Assembly: GCA_033856275.1 (NCBI GenBank) | Contig: JAWVFJ010000006.1 | Location: forward strand, 1 to 64,000 | Direction: 5' to 3' | DNA length: 64,000 nucleotides | From: VRUE01 sp033856275 | GTDB taxonomy: Bacteria > Actinomycetota > Thermoleophilia > Solirubrobacterales > 70-9 | In this document: in pieces, positions 33,439 through 41,832 of the stretch | Numbering within the stretch: position 1 is the stretch's first letter | Layout of the letters: every line of letters starts with the position of its first letter | The notes under the pieces: generated by a model | Database searches by the model: none | What the model was told of the DNA's origin: nothing | Seen by the model: only the letters and a program-made list of their open reading frames with translations | Made by a program: the position numbers and the translations under genes

Positions 33439-33494
33439 CTACCCTGGCGGCGGTGACGGAAAACGGCCGTTTTGCGCGACGGGCCCACGGGTAG
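33439..33494. promoter_or_regulatory. mirror-image divergent SigB-type promoters
   Basis: Reading left to right: CTACCC (33439-33444), 16 nt, AAAC (33461-33464), GGCC, GTTT (33469-33472), 16 nt, GGGTAG (33489-33494). Each strand therefore carries GTTT-N16-GGGTAG, which fits the SigB/SigF consensus (GTTT, 14-17 nt, GGGTAT). The two -35 elements lie in the 14-bp palindrome AAAACGGCCGTTTT. One promoter faces mscS and the other the anti-sigma gene. A GGCCCAC/GTGGGCC hairpin overlaps the plus-strand -10. Confidence 0.7.
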
Positions 33495-33584
33495 CGTGGG
33501 CCTAAGGCAAGATGGCTATGCTCGCGGTGCGCGCGGGGAACAAGCTCTCCAGCGGGAGATGAAGCAGATGGCGAACGCTCCACC

Positions 33585-34412
33585 ATGAACGATAGGCCGA
33601 CAGGGCTGCAGATCAAACTCCCCGCGAAAGCGGAGAATGTCGCGGTGGTGCGCCATGCGCTCGCCGGCCTGGCCGAGCAGATCGGCATGGACGAAACAGG
33701 AGTGGCCGATCTGAAGACGGTCGTCACTGAGGCCTGCATGAACGTCGTCGTCCACGCCTATCCGGATGGCCTGGGCCCGCTCACGGTCGAGGCCGATCCC
33801 GACAACGAGGGTCTTACCGTGACCGTGAGCGACCGCGGCTCGGGGATCAGCCCTCAGGCGGACTCCGAACGGTCCAGCCTCAAACTCGGTCTTTCGCTGA
33901 TTGCCGCTCTCTCCAGCAGCTTCAGCATCTCCGGCGGTCTCGATCGCGGAACCGAGGTGATGATGCGCCTCCCTCTTAGCGGCGGGGGCGCCAATGGGGT
34001 GGCTCCCGCCGACAAAAAGGTTTCCGTCGAGGTCGATGCGACTGAGCTCACCGTCGCTCGCGCTGAGCTGCTTGAGCCGGTCTTGGCCAGGCTTGTCAGT
34101 GCCCTCGCGGCTCGTCGTGATCTCTCCATTGAGCGCGTCTCCGATGCCGTCCTGATTACCGACGCGATCGCCGATGCCGCTCCCGAGCGCTTCGCCGACG
34201 GGTGCGTGCGTCTCGGACTAGGTGACAGCGAAAAGGGTCTCGAGCTGCGTCTCGGGCCGATGAAAGCCGGCGCCGCCGGGGAAATTCGCCAGCAGCTTGA
34301 GGTCCCCGAGGTTGGTGGATCGCTCGAGGGACTCGTCGACGAGGTAGCGGTCGAGGAGTCGGACGAAGGCGACTACTTGATCGTCCGTTTCGCCGGCGTG
34401 CCGCCGGCCTAG
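33585..34412 (+). CDS. two-domain anti-sigma factor / RsbW-like HATPase
   Basis: The 275 residues have an N-terminal GHKL ATPase (about 8-130): LKTVVTEACMNVVVHAY as the N box and VSDRGSGISP as the G1 box, with SSLKLGLSLIAALSS and GTEVMMRLPL. This resembles RsbW/SpoIIAB. Residues about 145-275 look like a second, degenerate ATPase-type domain without these boxes. Such kinases bind sigma factors and phosphorylate anti-anti-sigma partners. It converges with the sigma gene, overlapping by 4 bp (CTAG), and has its own SigB-type promoter. Confidence 0.8.
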   Translation: MNDRPTGLQIKLPAKAENVAVVRHALAGLAEQIGMDETGVADLKTVVTEACMNVVVHAYPDGLGPLTVEADPDNEGLTVTVSDRGSGISPQADSERSSLKLGLSLIAALSSSFSISGGLDRGTEVMMRLPLSGGGANGVAPADKKVSVEVDATELTVARAELLEPVLARLVSALAARRDLSIERVSDAVLITDAIADAAPERFADGCVRLGLGDSEKGLELRLGPMKAGAAGEIRQQLEVPEVGGSLEGLVDEVAVEESDEGDYLIVRFAGVPPA

Positions 34413-35233
34413 TCGTGCTTCTCGTCCAGGCCCCGTTCCTCCTCGATCCGCTCGCGGATGCGTGCCAGCGCGCGACGGAGAATTCGGGAGACGTGCATCT
34501 GCGAGTGGCCAATGCGATCGGCGATCTGCGACTGGGTCATGTCCTCGACGAAGCGCAAGCGCAGCACCACGCGCTCGCGCTCCTCCAGGTAGGGCAGGGC
34601 CGCGTCGAGTGCGATCCGGCCCTCGACCAGTTCGAAGCGCTCGTCCTCCTCGCCGACCCATTCGGATGGGGGCGCTTCATCGGAATCCTCGGCACCCGCT
34701 GGTCGGTCAAGTGAGAGCGGCCGGCGATTGTGGTTGGCCTCCATCACCTCGAGCACGTCGGTTTGCTCCAGCTCCAGCCGCTCGGCGATCTCACCTACGG
34801 ACGGCGAGCGCTGCAGTTGCTTGGTCAGCTCAGTGATCGCTTTATCGACTTCGGCCATGCGGTCGTGCAGTCCCCGCGGCACCCGCACGGTCCAGACACG
34901 GTCGCGGAAGTGCCGCTTTAGCTCGCCGAGAATCGTTGGCGAGGCAAAGGCGGTGAAGGGAATGCCGCGCTCGGGATCAAAGCGATCGACGGCATTGAGC
35001 AGGCCGAGGTTGGCGACCTGGAGCAGGTCGTCGAAGGACTCGCTTGCCCCCCGGTAGCGCAATGCCAGCCGCTTGGCGAAAGGCATGTTCCGACGCACCA
35101 ACTCTTCGCGCACGGCAGGCTCGCGATCGCGGGCGAAGCGCTCCCAGAGCGCACGATCGCCAGCCAGTTGCTCGTCCGCGCCTAGGGGGCGCGTGCTTGC
35201 TGAACTTTCGTCGGTGTCGCGTTTGGCTGCCAT
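34409..35233 (-). CDS. SigB/SigF-type general stress sigma factor
   Basis: The 274 residues have region 1.2-2 (VREELVRRNMPFAKRLALRYRGASESFDDLLQVANLGLLNAVDRFDPERGIPFTAFASPTI), region 3 and region 4 (LEERERVVLRLRFVEDMTQSQIADRIGHSQMHVSRILRRAL). The lack of region 1.1 and the FASPTILGELKRHFRD wording fit the SigB/F/G group. It would read GTTT/GGGTA-type promoters. No SigB-type promoter is evident in its own 80-bp upstream gap. Confidence 0.92.
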   Translation of the reverse strand: MAAKRDTDESSASTRPLGADEQLAGDRALWERFARDREPAVREELVRRNMPFAKRLALRYRGASESFDDLLQVANLGLLNAVDRFDPERGIPFTAFASPTILGELKRHFRDRVWTVRVPRGLHDRMAEVDKAITELTKQLQRSPSVGEIAERLELEQTDVLEVMEANHNRRPLSLDRPAGAEDSDEAPPSEWVGEEDERFELVEGRIALDAALPYLEERERVVLRLRFVEDMTQSQIADRIGHSQMHVSRILRRALARIRERIEEERGLDEKHD

Positions 35234-35313
35234 GAGGTAAACAGGCGGGGAAGGGTGGGTGTCAGTGCTGCATACGCCGCCCTTGAGCCCCTGCGGGCCG
35301 TGCAGCCGTTCGC

Positions 35314-37122
35314 CTAGTCAACGCTAGCAGGGCCCTTCGGCGCATACTGATCGCGGCTCAACCGCTCTACGCGACCTTCCGTCACAGCCTCCCGCAGTGC
35401 CCCCCGGAAGCGACCGGGCCCCCAATAGCGGCCGCCGACGCGCCGCGCCAACTCGCGGCGATTGGCGCTTCCCCGCTCGGCCAGCGCCCGCTCGATGATT
35501 TCGATCTCGCGGTCGCGATCCGTTCGCGTTTCCGGCGGCGCCCATAGGCGCATGCCAGGGGATGTCGTCAACCCCCCGGGTCCGGGCCGGTAGCGCCGCA
35601 GTCCAGATCGTTCGCGCCGCAGCCGCTCCTCCACACGCTGGCGCCGTGCCCGCTCCTTCTCGTCCTCGGTGGTCTCATCGCCCGCGGTCTCCTTCTCGCC
35701 CGCCGCCGTCAGCGGGGTGGCGATTTCCTCCAGTTGCTTTTGCTCTGCCTTGACGCCGAAGAGCAACTCGGCGATGCCCCCGATCGCCATCACCACGGCG
35801 CCAATGAAGAAACCGATCGCGATCTGATCCTGATTTCCACTGGCGATCAGGTGGCCGAAAAGCAGGGGTCCGACAATGCCGCCGGCGGCAGTGCCGACCG
35901 CGTAGAAGAAGGCGATAGAGAGCGCCCGTGTCTCCATCGGAAAGATCTCGCTGACGGTCAGGTAGGCGGAGCTGGCGCCGGCCGAGGCAAGGAAGAAGAT
36001 CGCCAGCACGAAGGCCATGAAGGAGAGGGTGGTCAGCGAGTTGCCGAGCAGCAGAACAGCGAGCACCGCGGTCAGGGCGGCTGAGCTGAGGTAGGTGAAG
36101 GTCACCATCGGCTTGCGGCCGACGGTGTCAAAAAGGCGACCCAGGGTGAGTGGCCCGAGGAAGTTGGACAGCGCGAAGATCGCGATGTAGATCGGTACCG
36201 TCCCGGAGGCGACGTTGAAGAATTCGCCGAGCAGCGTGCCGAGGTCGAATGTGACCGCGTTGTACATGAACGCCTGGCCGACAAAAAGGGCAAGACCGAG
36301 CGCAGTGCGACGAGGGTACTTCGAGAAGGCCGTGCGGGCGATCTCAGAGAGGGGGATTCGCTCACGCTGCTTGACGGTGAGGCTTCGATCGGGCTCAGTT
36401 AGGCGCTCGCCCGTCTCCTCTTCGATCGCGCCCTCGATGTCGCCGACGATCTTCTCGGCCTCGTCGTCGCGGCCGTGGATGAAAAGCCAGCGCGGACTCT
36501 CGGGTACGTTGCGGCGGACGAGCAGGATGCCGACACCAAGGGCAGCGCCGATCGCGAAGGCCAGTCGCCAGCCGAGGTCGGCGGCAAAGAGCGCCGTATC
36601 GAGCAGTGCAATCGAAGCGATCGCACCGCCGGCAGCGCCCAGCCAGTAGCTGCCGTTGATTATCAGGTCGACGCGGCCGCGCACCCGCGCCGGAATCAGC
36701 TCGTCGATCGCCGAGTTGATCGCCGCGTACTCACCGCCGATGCCGGCGCCGGTGAAGAAGCGGGCGGCGAAGAAGTACCAGGCGCTGAAGGAGAAAGCCG
36801 TGGCGATGGTGGCGGCGATGTAGACGCCGAGTGTGAGCAGGAAGAGCTTCTTTCGGCCGAAGCGATCGGTGAGTTGGCCGAAGAAGAGGGCGCCGACGCA
36901 GGCGCCGGCCACATAAAAGGCAGCCGCGGTGCCGATCTGGCTCGCGTCGAGCGTGAGGCCGCTGCCCTTTTCGGTGAGGCGCTGGCCGATGCTGCCGACG
37001 ATCGTCACCTCGAGGCCGTCGAGGATCCAAACCGTGCCCAGCCCGATCACGATCATCCAGTGGAACTTCGACCAGGGAAGACGGTCGAGCCGCGATGGAA
37101 TGCGGGTCTCGATCGTCCCCAT
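35314..37122 (-). CDS. MFS transporter with a winged-helix-like C-terminal extension
   Basis: The first 460 residues or so are a 12-helix sugar/metabolite:H+ symporter-type MFS (DRFGRKKLFLL between TM2 and TM3, PESPRWLFIHGR after TM6, RLFDTVGRKP in the second half). About 130 further residues follow: a charged linker (DEKERARRQRVEERLRRER) and a compact domain (IEIIERALAERGSANRRELARRVGGRYWGPGRFRGALREAVTEGRVERL). That domain reads like a winged helix. The ATG at 37122 has GGAGG upstream; an ATG seven codons earlier is possible. The substrate is unknown. Confidence 0.82.
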   Translation of the reverse strand: MGTIETRIPSRLDRLPWSKFHWMIVIGLGTVWILDGLEVTIVGSIGQRLTEKGSGLTLDASQIGTAAAFYVAGACVGALFFGQLTDRFGRKKLFLLTLGVYIAATIATAFSFSAWYFFAARFFTGAGIGGEYAAINSAIDELIPARVRGRVDLIINGSYWLGAAGGAIASIALLDTALFAADLGWRLAFAIGAALGVGILLVRRNVPESPRWLFIHGRDDEAEKIVGDIEGAIEEETGERLTEPDRSLTVKQRERIPLSEIARTAFSKYPRRTALGLALFVGQAFMYNAVTFDLGTLLGEFFNVASGTVPIYIAIFALSNFLGPLTLGRLFDTVGRKPMVTFTYLSSAALTAVLAVLLLGNSLTTLSFMAFVLAIFFLASAGASSAYLTVSEIFPMETRALSIAFFYAVGTAAGGIVGPLLFGHLIASGNQDQIAIGFFIGAVVMAIGGIAELLFGVKAEQKQLEEIATPLTAAGEKETAGDETTEDEKERARRQRVEERLRRERSGLRRYRPGPGGLTTSPGMRLWAPPETRTDRDREIEIIERALAERGSANRRELARRVGGRYWGPGRFRGALREAVTEGRVERLSRDQYAPKGPASVD

Positions 37123-37278
37123 CTGCGAGCCTCCGTCACTCATCCCACCGCCACCTACCCGCTTCGCGGTTGGTTCATGCCACTTGCGTGGTCGCCCTGA
37201 GAGGCCTGCCGGGTAGGCAAAGCGTGGCGGCGTTAGGCTTCCCAGCCGACTTCGAATATCGATCAAAGGAGATGCCAG

Positions 37279-37884
<606 letters not shown>

Positions 37885-37885
37885 G

Positions 37886-39535
37886 CTAGGACGCCACTGG
37901 TGTTGCGGGCCGCGCCGCCTCGGGCAGGTGGCGCGGCCCCTCTCCCGCCTTCGGCGGGATCAGGCTCATCGCGTGCTCGGCCTTGGCGGTGATGGTGAGG
38001 CTCGGGTTGACGCCGGGATTGGCGGGGATCGCCGCCCCGTCGCAGATCAGCAGGTTCTCGTAGCCGAAAACACGGTTGCCGCTGTCGACGACCCCGGACT
38101 CAGGCCCCCCGCCGATGACCGCGCCGCCGAGGATGTGGGCGGTCGAAGGAATATTCCGAATCGACTCGGTGAGCGCGCTCTGGGCGACGCCGCCGGTGCG
38201 CTGCTCAAACCAGCGGGCGACTTTCTCGGCGGCGGGGATGTAGGTCGGGTTGGGCCTGCCTGGGTCCTGTTCGGTCTGCAGGCGCACGCCGGAGCCGAAG
38301 ATCTTGCGTTTTGGCCGGAAGTGCATGGCCGCATCGACGGTCTGCATCACCAGCAGGATCACCGTGCGTTGCGACCAGCGGTGGGGGATCAGCATCCGCA
38401 AGGTGCGCAGCGGATGGCGCAGGATCGCCGCCAACCACTTGGCCGGCCGTGTCAGTTTCGTTCCCGGTCCGGTCATCGCGGTGAAGGTGCCGGCCATCGC
38501 GTCGCCGCCCTGACCGTAGGTGACGACCTCGATGTGAGTGTCTGGGTCGGGGTAGATGCTCGAGGTGATCGCCACCGAGCGGCTGAAGTCGCGCTCGTCG
38601 TCGGGCGCGGTGACCGACTGGATCGACTCCGAGTTGGTGCGGACGAGGTCGCCGAGCTTGTCCGAGACGCGCGGCAGGGCGCCGCTGTAGCGGCAGTTGG
38701 CGAGCAGGTTGTTGGTGCCAAGGGCGCCTGCGGCGACGATCACACCGCGCGCGGTCTGTGTGCGGCGGCGCTTGCGCAACCAGGAGCCGGAGCGCTCGCT
38801 GGTCACCGCGTAACCGTCGGAGCCGTCGGCGGCGCCGAGCGGGCGGATCTCGGTCACTTGACGCTCGGGGTGGATCTCGACCCCGAGCTTCTCGGCGAAC
38901 CAGAGATAGTTCTTCATCAGCGTGTTCTTCGCCCCGTGGCGGCAGCCGACCATGCAGCTGCCGCAGCGCATGCAGCCGGTGCGGCTGGGGCCCTCGCCGC
39001 CGAAGAAGGGATCGGAGACCTCGACTCCCGGCTTGTCGAAGAAGACGCCGACGCGGGTGTTGGTGAAGGTCTCTCCGACGCCGATCTCCTCGCCGTATTC
39101 CTGCAGCAGCTTGTCGGCGGGGCCGATGCCCTCATACTCGACCACGCCGAGCATCCGCTCCGCGGTGTCGTAGTGCGGTGCCAACTCGCTTTCCCAGTCG
39201 CCGAGCCCTCCCCATTGGGAATCGCTGAAGAAGGCTGGTCGTGCCCGGTAGAGGGTGTTGGCGTAGCCGAGGCTGCCGCCGCCGACGCCGCTGCCGGAGA
39301 CGATGAAGACGTCCTTGAAGAAGGTCATCCGCATCACACCCCGGAACCCCAGCCGCGGCATCCAGAAGTAGCGCCGAGGGTGGCGCAGATTCGACTCGGC
39401 AAAATCCTCGTCGCGAAAACGACTGCCGCACTCAAGAACGGCGACGTCGTAGCCCTTTTCAGCCAGGCGAAGCGCTGAAACGGAGCCACCGAAGCCAGAT
39501 CCAACGACGATCCAGTCGAAATCAAGCTCTTTCAC
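37886..39535 (-). CDS. GMC-family FAD oxidoreductase (cholesterol oxidase-like)
   Basis: The 549 residues start with the FAD dinucleotide fold DWIVVGSGFGGSVSALRLAEKGYDVAVLE and contain a Cys-rich segment CMRCGSCMVGCRHGAKNTL, common in the bacterial cholesterol-oxidase branch, then VIVAAGALGTNNLLANC. The C-terminal GMC part has AHILGGAVIGGGPESGVVD and NPGVNPSLTITAKAEHAM. It probably oxidises a sterol or other alcohol. It converges with sodA with a one-base gap. Confidence 0.85.
   Translation of the reverse strand: MKELDFDWIVVGSGFGGSVSALRLAEKGYDVAVLECGSRFRDEDFAESNLRHPRRYFWMPRLGFRGVMRMTFFKDVFIVSGSGVGGGSLGYANTLYRARPAFFSDSQWGGLGDWESELAPHYDTAERMLGVVEYEGIGPADKLLQEYGEEIGVGETFTNTRVGVFFDKPGVEVSDPFFGGEGPSRTGCMRCGSCMVGCRHGAKNTLMKNYLWFAEKLGVEIHPERQVTEIRPLGAADGSDGYAVTSERSGSWLRKRRRTQTARGVIVAAGALGTNNLLANCRYSGALPRVSDKLGDLVRTNSESIQSVTAPDDERDFSRSVAITSSIYPDPDTHIEVVTYGQGGDAMAGTFTAMTGPGTKLTRPAKWLAAILRHPLRTLRMLIPHRWSQRTVILLVMQTVDAAMHFRPKRKIFGSGVRLQTEQDPGRPNPTYIPAAEKVARWFEQRTGGVAQSALTESIRNIPSTAHILGGAVIGGGPESGVVDSGNRVFGYENLLICDGAAIPANPGVNPSLTITAKAEHAMSLIPPKAGEGPRHLPEAARPATPVAS
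37907..37939 (+). terminator. hairpin downstream of sodA
   Basis: GGGCCGCGCC (37907-37916) and GGCGCGGCCC (37930-37939) are perfect 10-bp complements around a 13-nt loop, 22 bp past the sodA stop. It lies within the 3' end of the convergent GMC gene, so it is also coding. There is no U-run. Confidence 0.45.
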
Positions 39536-39570
39536 CCGAAGGCTCCCGGTTGCTCGATCGTGTACGTCTC

Positions 39571-39684
39571 GGCGGAGGATGGGTGGGGGCGGAGCGTCTT
39601 GTACTTTTTCGCTGCTGAGGTTCGGGGCGCTAGCCGTCCCCGCTCCTCGAAAAAGTTAAGCGGAGCCCCCACCCATCCTCCGCC
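39571..39684. repeat. nested palindrome abutting the rubredoxin gene
   Basis: Outer arms (39571-39590 and 39665-39684) are perfect 20-bp complements. A second pair, ACTTTTTCG/CGAAAAAGT (39603-39611, 39648-39656), encloses a GC-rich centre with GGGGCGCTAGC and CCCCGCTCC. It ends on the base next to the rubredoxin stop and fills most of the 149-bp gap to the GMC gene. It could be a terminator for rubredoxin, or a mobile or repeat element of the same plan as 14803-14895. Confidence 0.65.
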
Positions 39685-39876
39685 TCAAGCCTCACCCGGC
39701 TTGAGCGGCCGGAAGTCAGAAGTTCGTGCTCCGCATACAGGGCAGAACCAGTCTTTGGGGATGTCCTCGAAGGCCGTTCCGGGCGGGATGCCGCCGTCGG
39801 GATCGCCAATCGCCGGATCGTAGATGAAGCCGCAGCTCTCGCAAATCCACAGCGTCTGCTCCGTAGCCGTCGTCAT
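39685..39876 (-). CDS. rubredoxin
   Basis: The 63 residues contain CESCG (Cys12, Cys15) and CPVCGA (Cys45, Cys48), which hold one iron, with IYDPAIGDPDGGIPPGTAFEDIPKDWFCPVC between. It is a one-electron carrier in the cytosol; possible partners are alkane hydroxylases or other oxygenases, none of which is adjacent. LemA is encoded just upstream on the same strand (15 bp). Confidence 0.95.
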   Translation of the reverse strand: MTTATEQTLWICESCGFIYDPAIGDPDGGIPPGTAFEDIPKDWFCPVCGARTSDFRPLKPGEA

Positions 39877-39891
39877 GGGAGAAGCTTAAAC

Positions 39892-40458
39892 TCAGTCTTT
39901 GCTGAAGTTGACCGCGACCGGCTCGCGATCCGCTGCGTCTTCAATCTCAAAGAACTCGCGTTTGGTGAAGCTGCCCTGGTTGGCGATGATCGAGCCCGGG
40001 AACTGTTCGATATCGGTGTTGTAGGACTGCACGTTGGAGTTGTAGATCCGCCGTGAAGCCTGGATCTCGTCCTCGAGCTCGGAGAGATTGCGGCTCAGCT
40101 GCTGGAAGTTCTCGGTGGCGCGCAGCGTCGGGTAGTTCTCCGCGACAGCGCGTACGTCGGCGAGCGCCTGGGTCAGTTTCTGCTCCGCCTTGGCGGTGTC
40201 CTCGACGCCCTCGGCAGCCATCGCCTCGGCCCGCGCCTGGGTCGTCTTCTCGAACGTCTGGCTCTCGTGCTCGGCGTAGCCCTTGACCGTCTCGACCAGG
40301 TTGGGCACAAGGTCGTGGCGGCGCTTCAGCTGCACGTCGATCCCGCTCCACGACTCGTCGACCCGGTTGCGCGCGGCGATGATCGAGTTGCGCTTGGCGA
40401 TGTAGTAGAGGACCGCGATGACGATGATCGCGACCACCACGATGATGGCGATAGTCAT
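39892..40458 (-). CDS. lemA: LemA family protein
   Basis: The 188 residues have one N-terminal membrane helix (IIVVVAIIVIAVLYYIA) and the LemA domain: RNRVDESWSGIDVQLKRRHDLVPNLVETVKGYAEHE, then PTLRATENFQQLSRNLSELEDEIQASRRIYNSNVQSYNT. The family is membrane-anchored with an exposed helical bundle; its function is poorly defined. The usual DUF2207 or HtpX neighbour is absent. Confidence 0.92.
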   Translation of the reverse strand: MTIAIIVVVAIIVIAVLYYIAKRNSIIAARNRVDESWSGIDVQLKRRHDLVPNLVETVKGYAEHESQTFEKTTQARAEAMAAEGVEDTAKAEQKLTQALADVRAVAENYPTLRATENFQQLSRNLSELEDEIQASRRIYNSNVQSYNTDIEQFPGSIIANQGSFTKREFFEIEDAADREPVAVNFSKD

Positions 40459-40507
40459 AGGGGCATCCTACTTGGCTCCCCGGCCAACTGCATAGGATCG
40501 GCAGTCG

Positions 40508-41185
40508 ATGAGTGCAAAGCAGGAAGCGCAGGATTGGGCTGAGGCCGTTCGCAAGTACGGCGAGCGGCACGAGCTCAAATACGAGCCGGTGGGGGGGATC
40601 AACCCCGTCAACGGGCCCGTGGCGCTCTGTGTCGGTGGCACCAACCGCCTCACCGGTCAGCTCAGCGAGGGCTTCTGGGGATCGTGCTGCGACGCCGACG
40701 AGAAGGAAGTCGGCGGCTTCCTGAGCAAGGCGGTGTTGCCGACGGCGCTGCTCGCCAAGGCGCACATGCCCGACCTAGCCCAGGTCGTGCCGGCTTTCAA
40801 CGTCGAGTCGATCGAGGGGCATGAGGTAGTCACCCAGCGCTTTGCCCGCAAGGTCCAGTTCGAGTCGATCGACTTCAACAAGCGCTTCATCGCCACGGTG
40901 CCGAGCGAGTACGACCCGGTCGCCCTGCGCGAGCTCTTCAGCCCCGGCTTCCTCAGCTGGACGACGACGATGACCGGCGAGATCGATTTCGGCATCAACG
41001 ATCGCCAGCTCTGGTTCCTCTGGCGCCTGCGCGAGCGCAGCCCCGAAGAGCTGAAAGCGGCCCTCGAGAATGCCGGCAAGCTCTTCAAGCGGCTGCAGGG
41101 CGAGATGGACGAGAGCGGCATCCACACCTATCCGCCGGGCCCCTGGCATGCCGGGCTGGAGCCCTTCCCGCCTTCCGCAGGCTAG
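40508..41185 (+). CDS. conserved-looking protein of unknown function
   Basis: The 225 residues have no signal peptide or membrane helix. The first third contains KYEPVGGINPVNGPVALCVGGTNRLTGQL and a CC pair (about 61-62). The middle has FNVESIEGHEVVTQRFARKVQFESIDFNKRFIATVPSEYDPVALRELFSPGFLSWTTTM. This reads like a globular alpha/beta protein. I do not recognise the family. It converges with the NUDIX gene by a 4-bp CTAG overlap and is divergent from lemA. Confidence 0.7.
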   Translation: MSAKQEAQDWAEAVRKYGERHELKYEPVGGINPVNGPVALCVGGTNRLTGQLSEGFWGSCCDADEKEVGGFLSKAVLPTALLAKAHMPDLAQVVPAFNVESIEGHEVVTQRFARKVQFESIDFNKRFIATVPSEYDPVALRELFSPGFLSWTTTMTGEIDFGINDRQLWFLWRLRERSPEELKAALENAGKLFKRLQGEMDESGIHTYPPGPWHAGLEPFPPSAG

Positions 41186-41823
41186 CCCGGGTAGTCGGGA
41201 TCGCCGGGGAGGACGACCCGGTTGTCCTCCTGCGTGCCGATCACCTTGGGGAGGATCGGCTCTATTGCGGCTCCCCGGTGTGCCGCGATCGCCTCGTCGG
41301 AGTTGCGGAAGGGAAGCAGGGCTTCGAGCTGCTTGATGGTCGGAAAGGCGAGGGCGATCTCACCGGCGGCCTGGGCCTCCAGCGCGCCTGCGGGCTCGAA
41401 CCAGCCTGCGTCCGTCGTCTCCACGCCGTCGGGGCGCGGCGGCGTGTGGGCGGGCGCCAGGGCAAGGAAGAACCAGGCGTCGAAGCGGCGCGAGACCACC
41501 TCGGGGGTGATCCAGCGTGAGAAGAGCACCAGCTCCTCGTCCTCGGGCAGGGCGATTCCCGCCTCCTCCTCGAGCTCGCGCATTGCGCAGGCTTGGAAGC
41601 GCGCTTCGTCGGCGCCGTCGCCGTCGTCGACCGCCCCGCCGGGAAAGACCCAGACATTGGGCATGAACCTCGCCTTCTGGGTCCGCTTCAGCAGCAGCAC
41701 CTCGAGCGCCCGATCGGCGTGCTTGCCGCCCCGTCGCAGCAGCACCACCGAGGCCGCGGGCCGCGGTTCCGCCGGCTCCCCGAGGTTCGGTGCCTCGGCC
41801 GGCCCGCGTTGTCTCTCCTCCAT
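41182..41823 (-). CDS. NUDIX hydrolase
   Basis: The 213 residues carry a NUDIX core: VWVFPGGAVDDGDGADEARFQACAMRELEEEAGI, matching the GX5EX7REUXEEXGU box apart from a lengthened loop between the first Gly and the REL segment. The form is like NUDT19/CoA-type hydrolases (PTIKQLEALLPF and WITPEVVSRRFDAWFFLAL). It probably hydrolyses CoA esters or nucleotide sugars. It lies 9 bp downstream of bioA on the same strand. Confidence 0.83.
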   Translation of the reverse strand: MEERQRGPAEAPNLGEPAEPRPAASVVLLRRGGKHADRALEVLLLKRTQKARFMPNVWVFPGGAVDDGDGADEARFQACAMRELEEEAGIALPEDEELVLFSRWITPEVVSRRFDAWFFLALAPAHTPPRPDGVETTDAGWFEPAGALEAQAAGEIALAFPTIKQLEALLPFRNSDEAIAAHRGAAIEPILPKVIGTQEDNRVVLPGDPDYPG

Positions 41824-41832
41824 GTATTGAGC

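Noticed and set aside
37886..39478. 516-codon plus-strand frame opposite the GMC oxidoreductase
   Set aside because: The minus strand has a full FAD enzyme. The plus frame lacks any motif or ribosome site.
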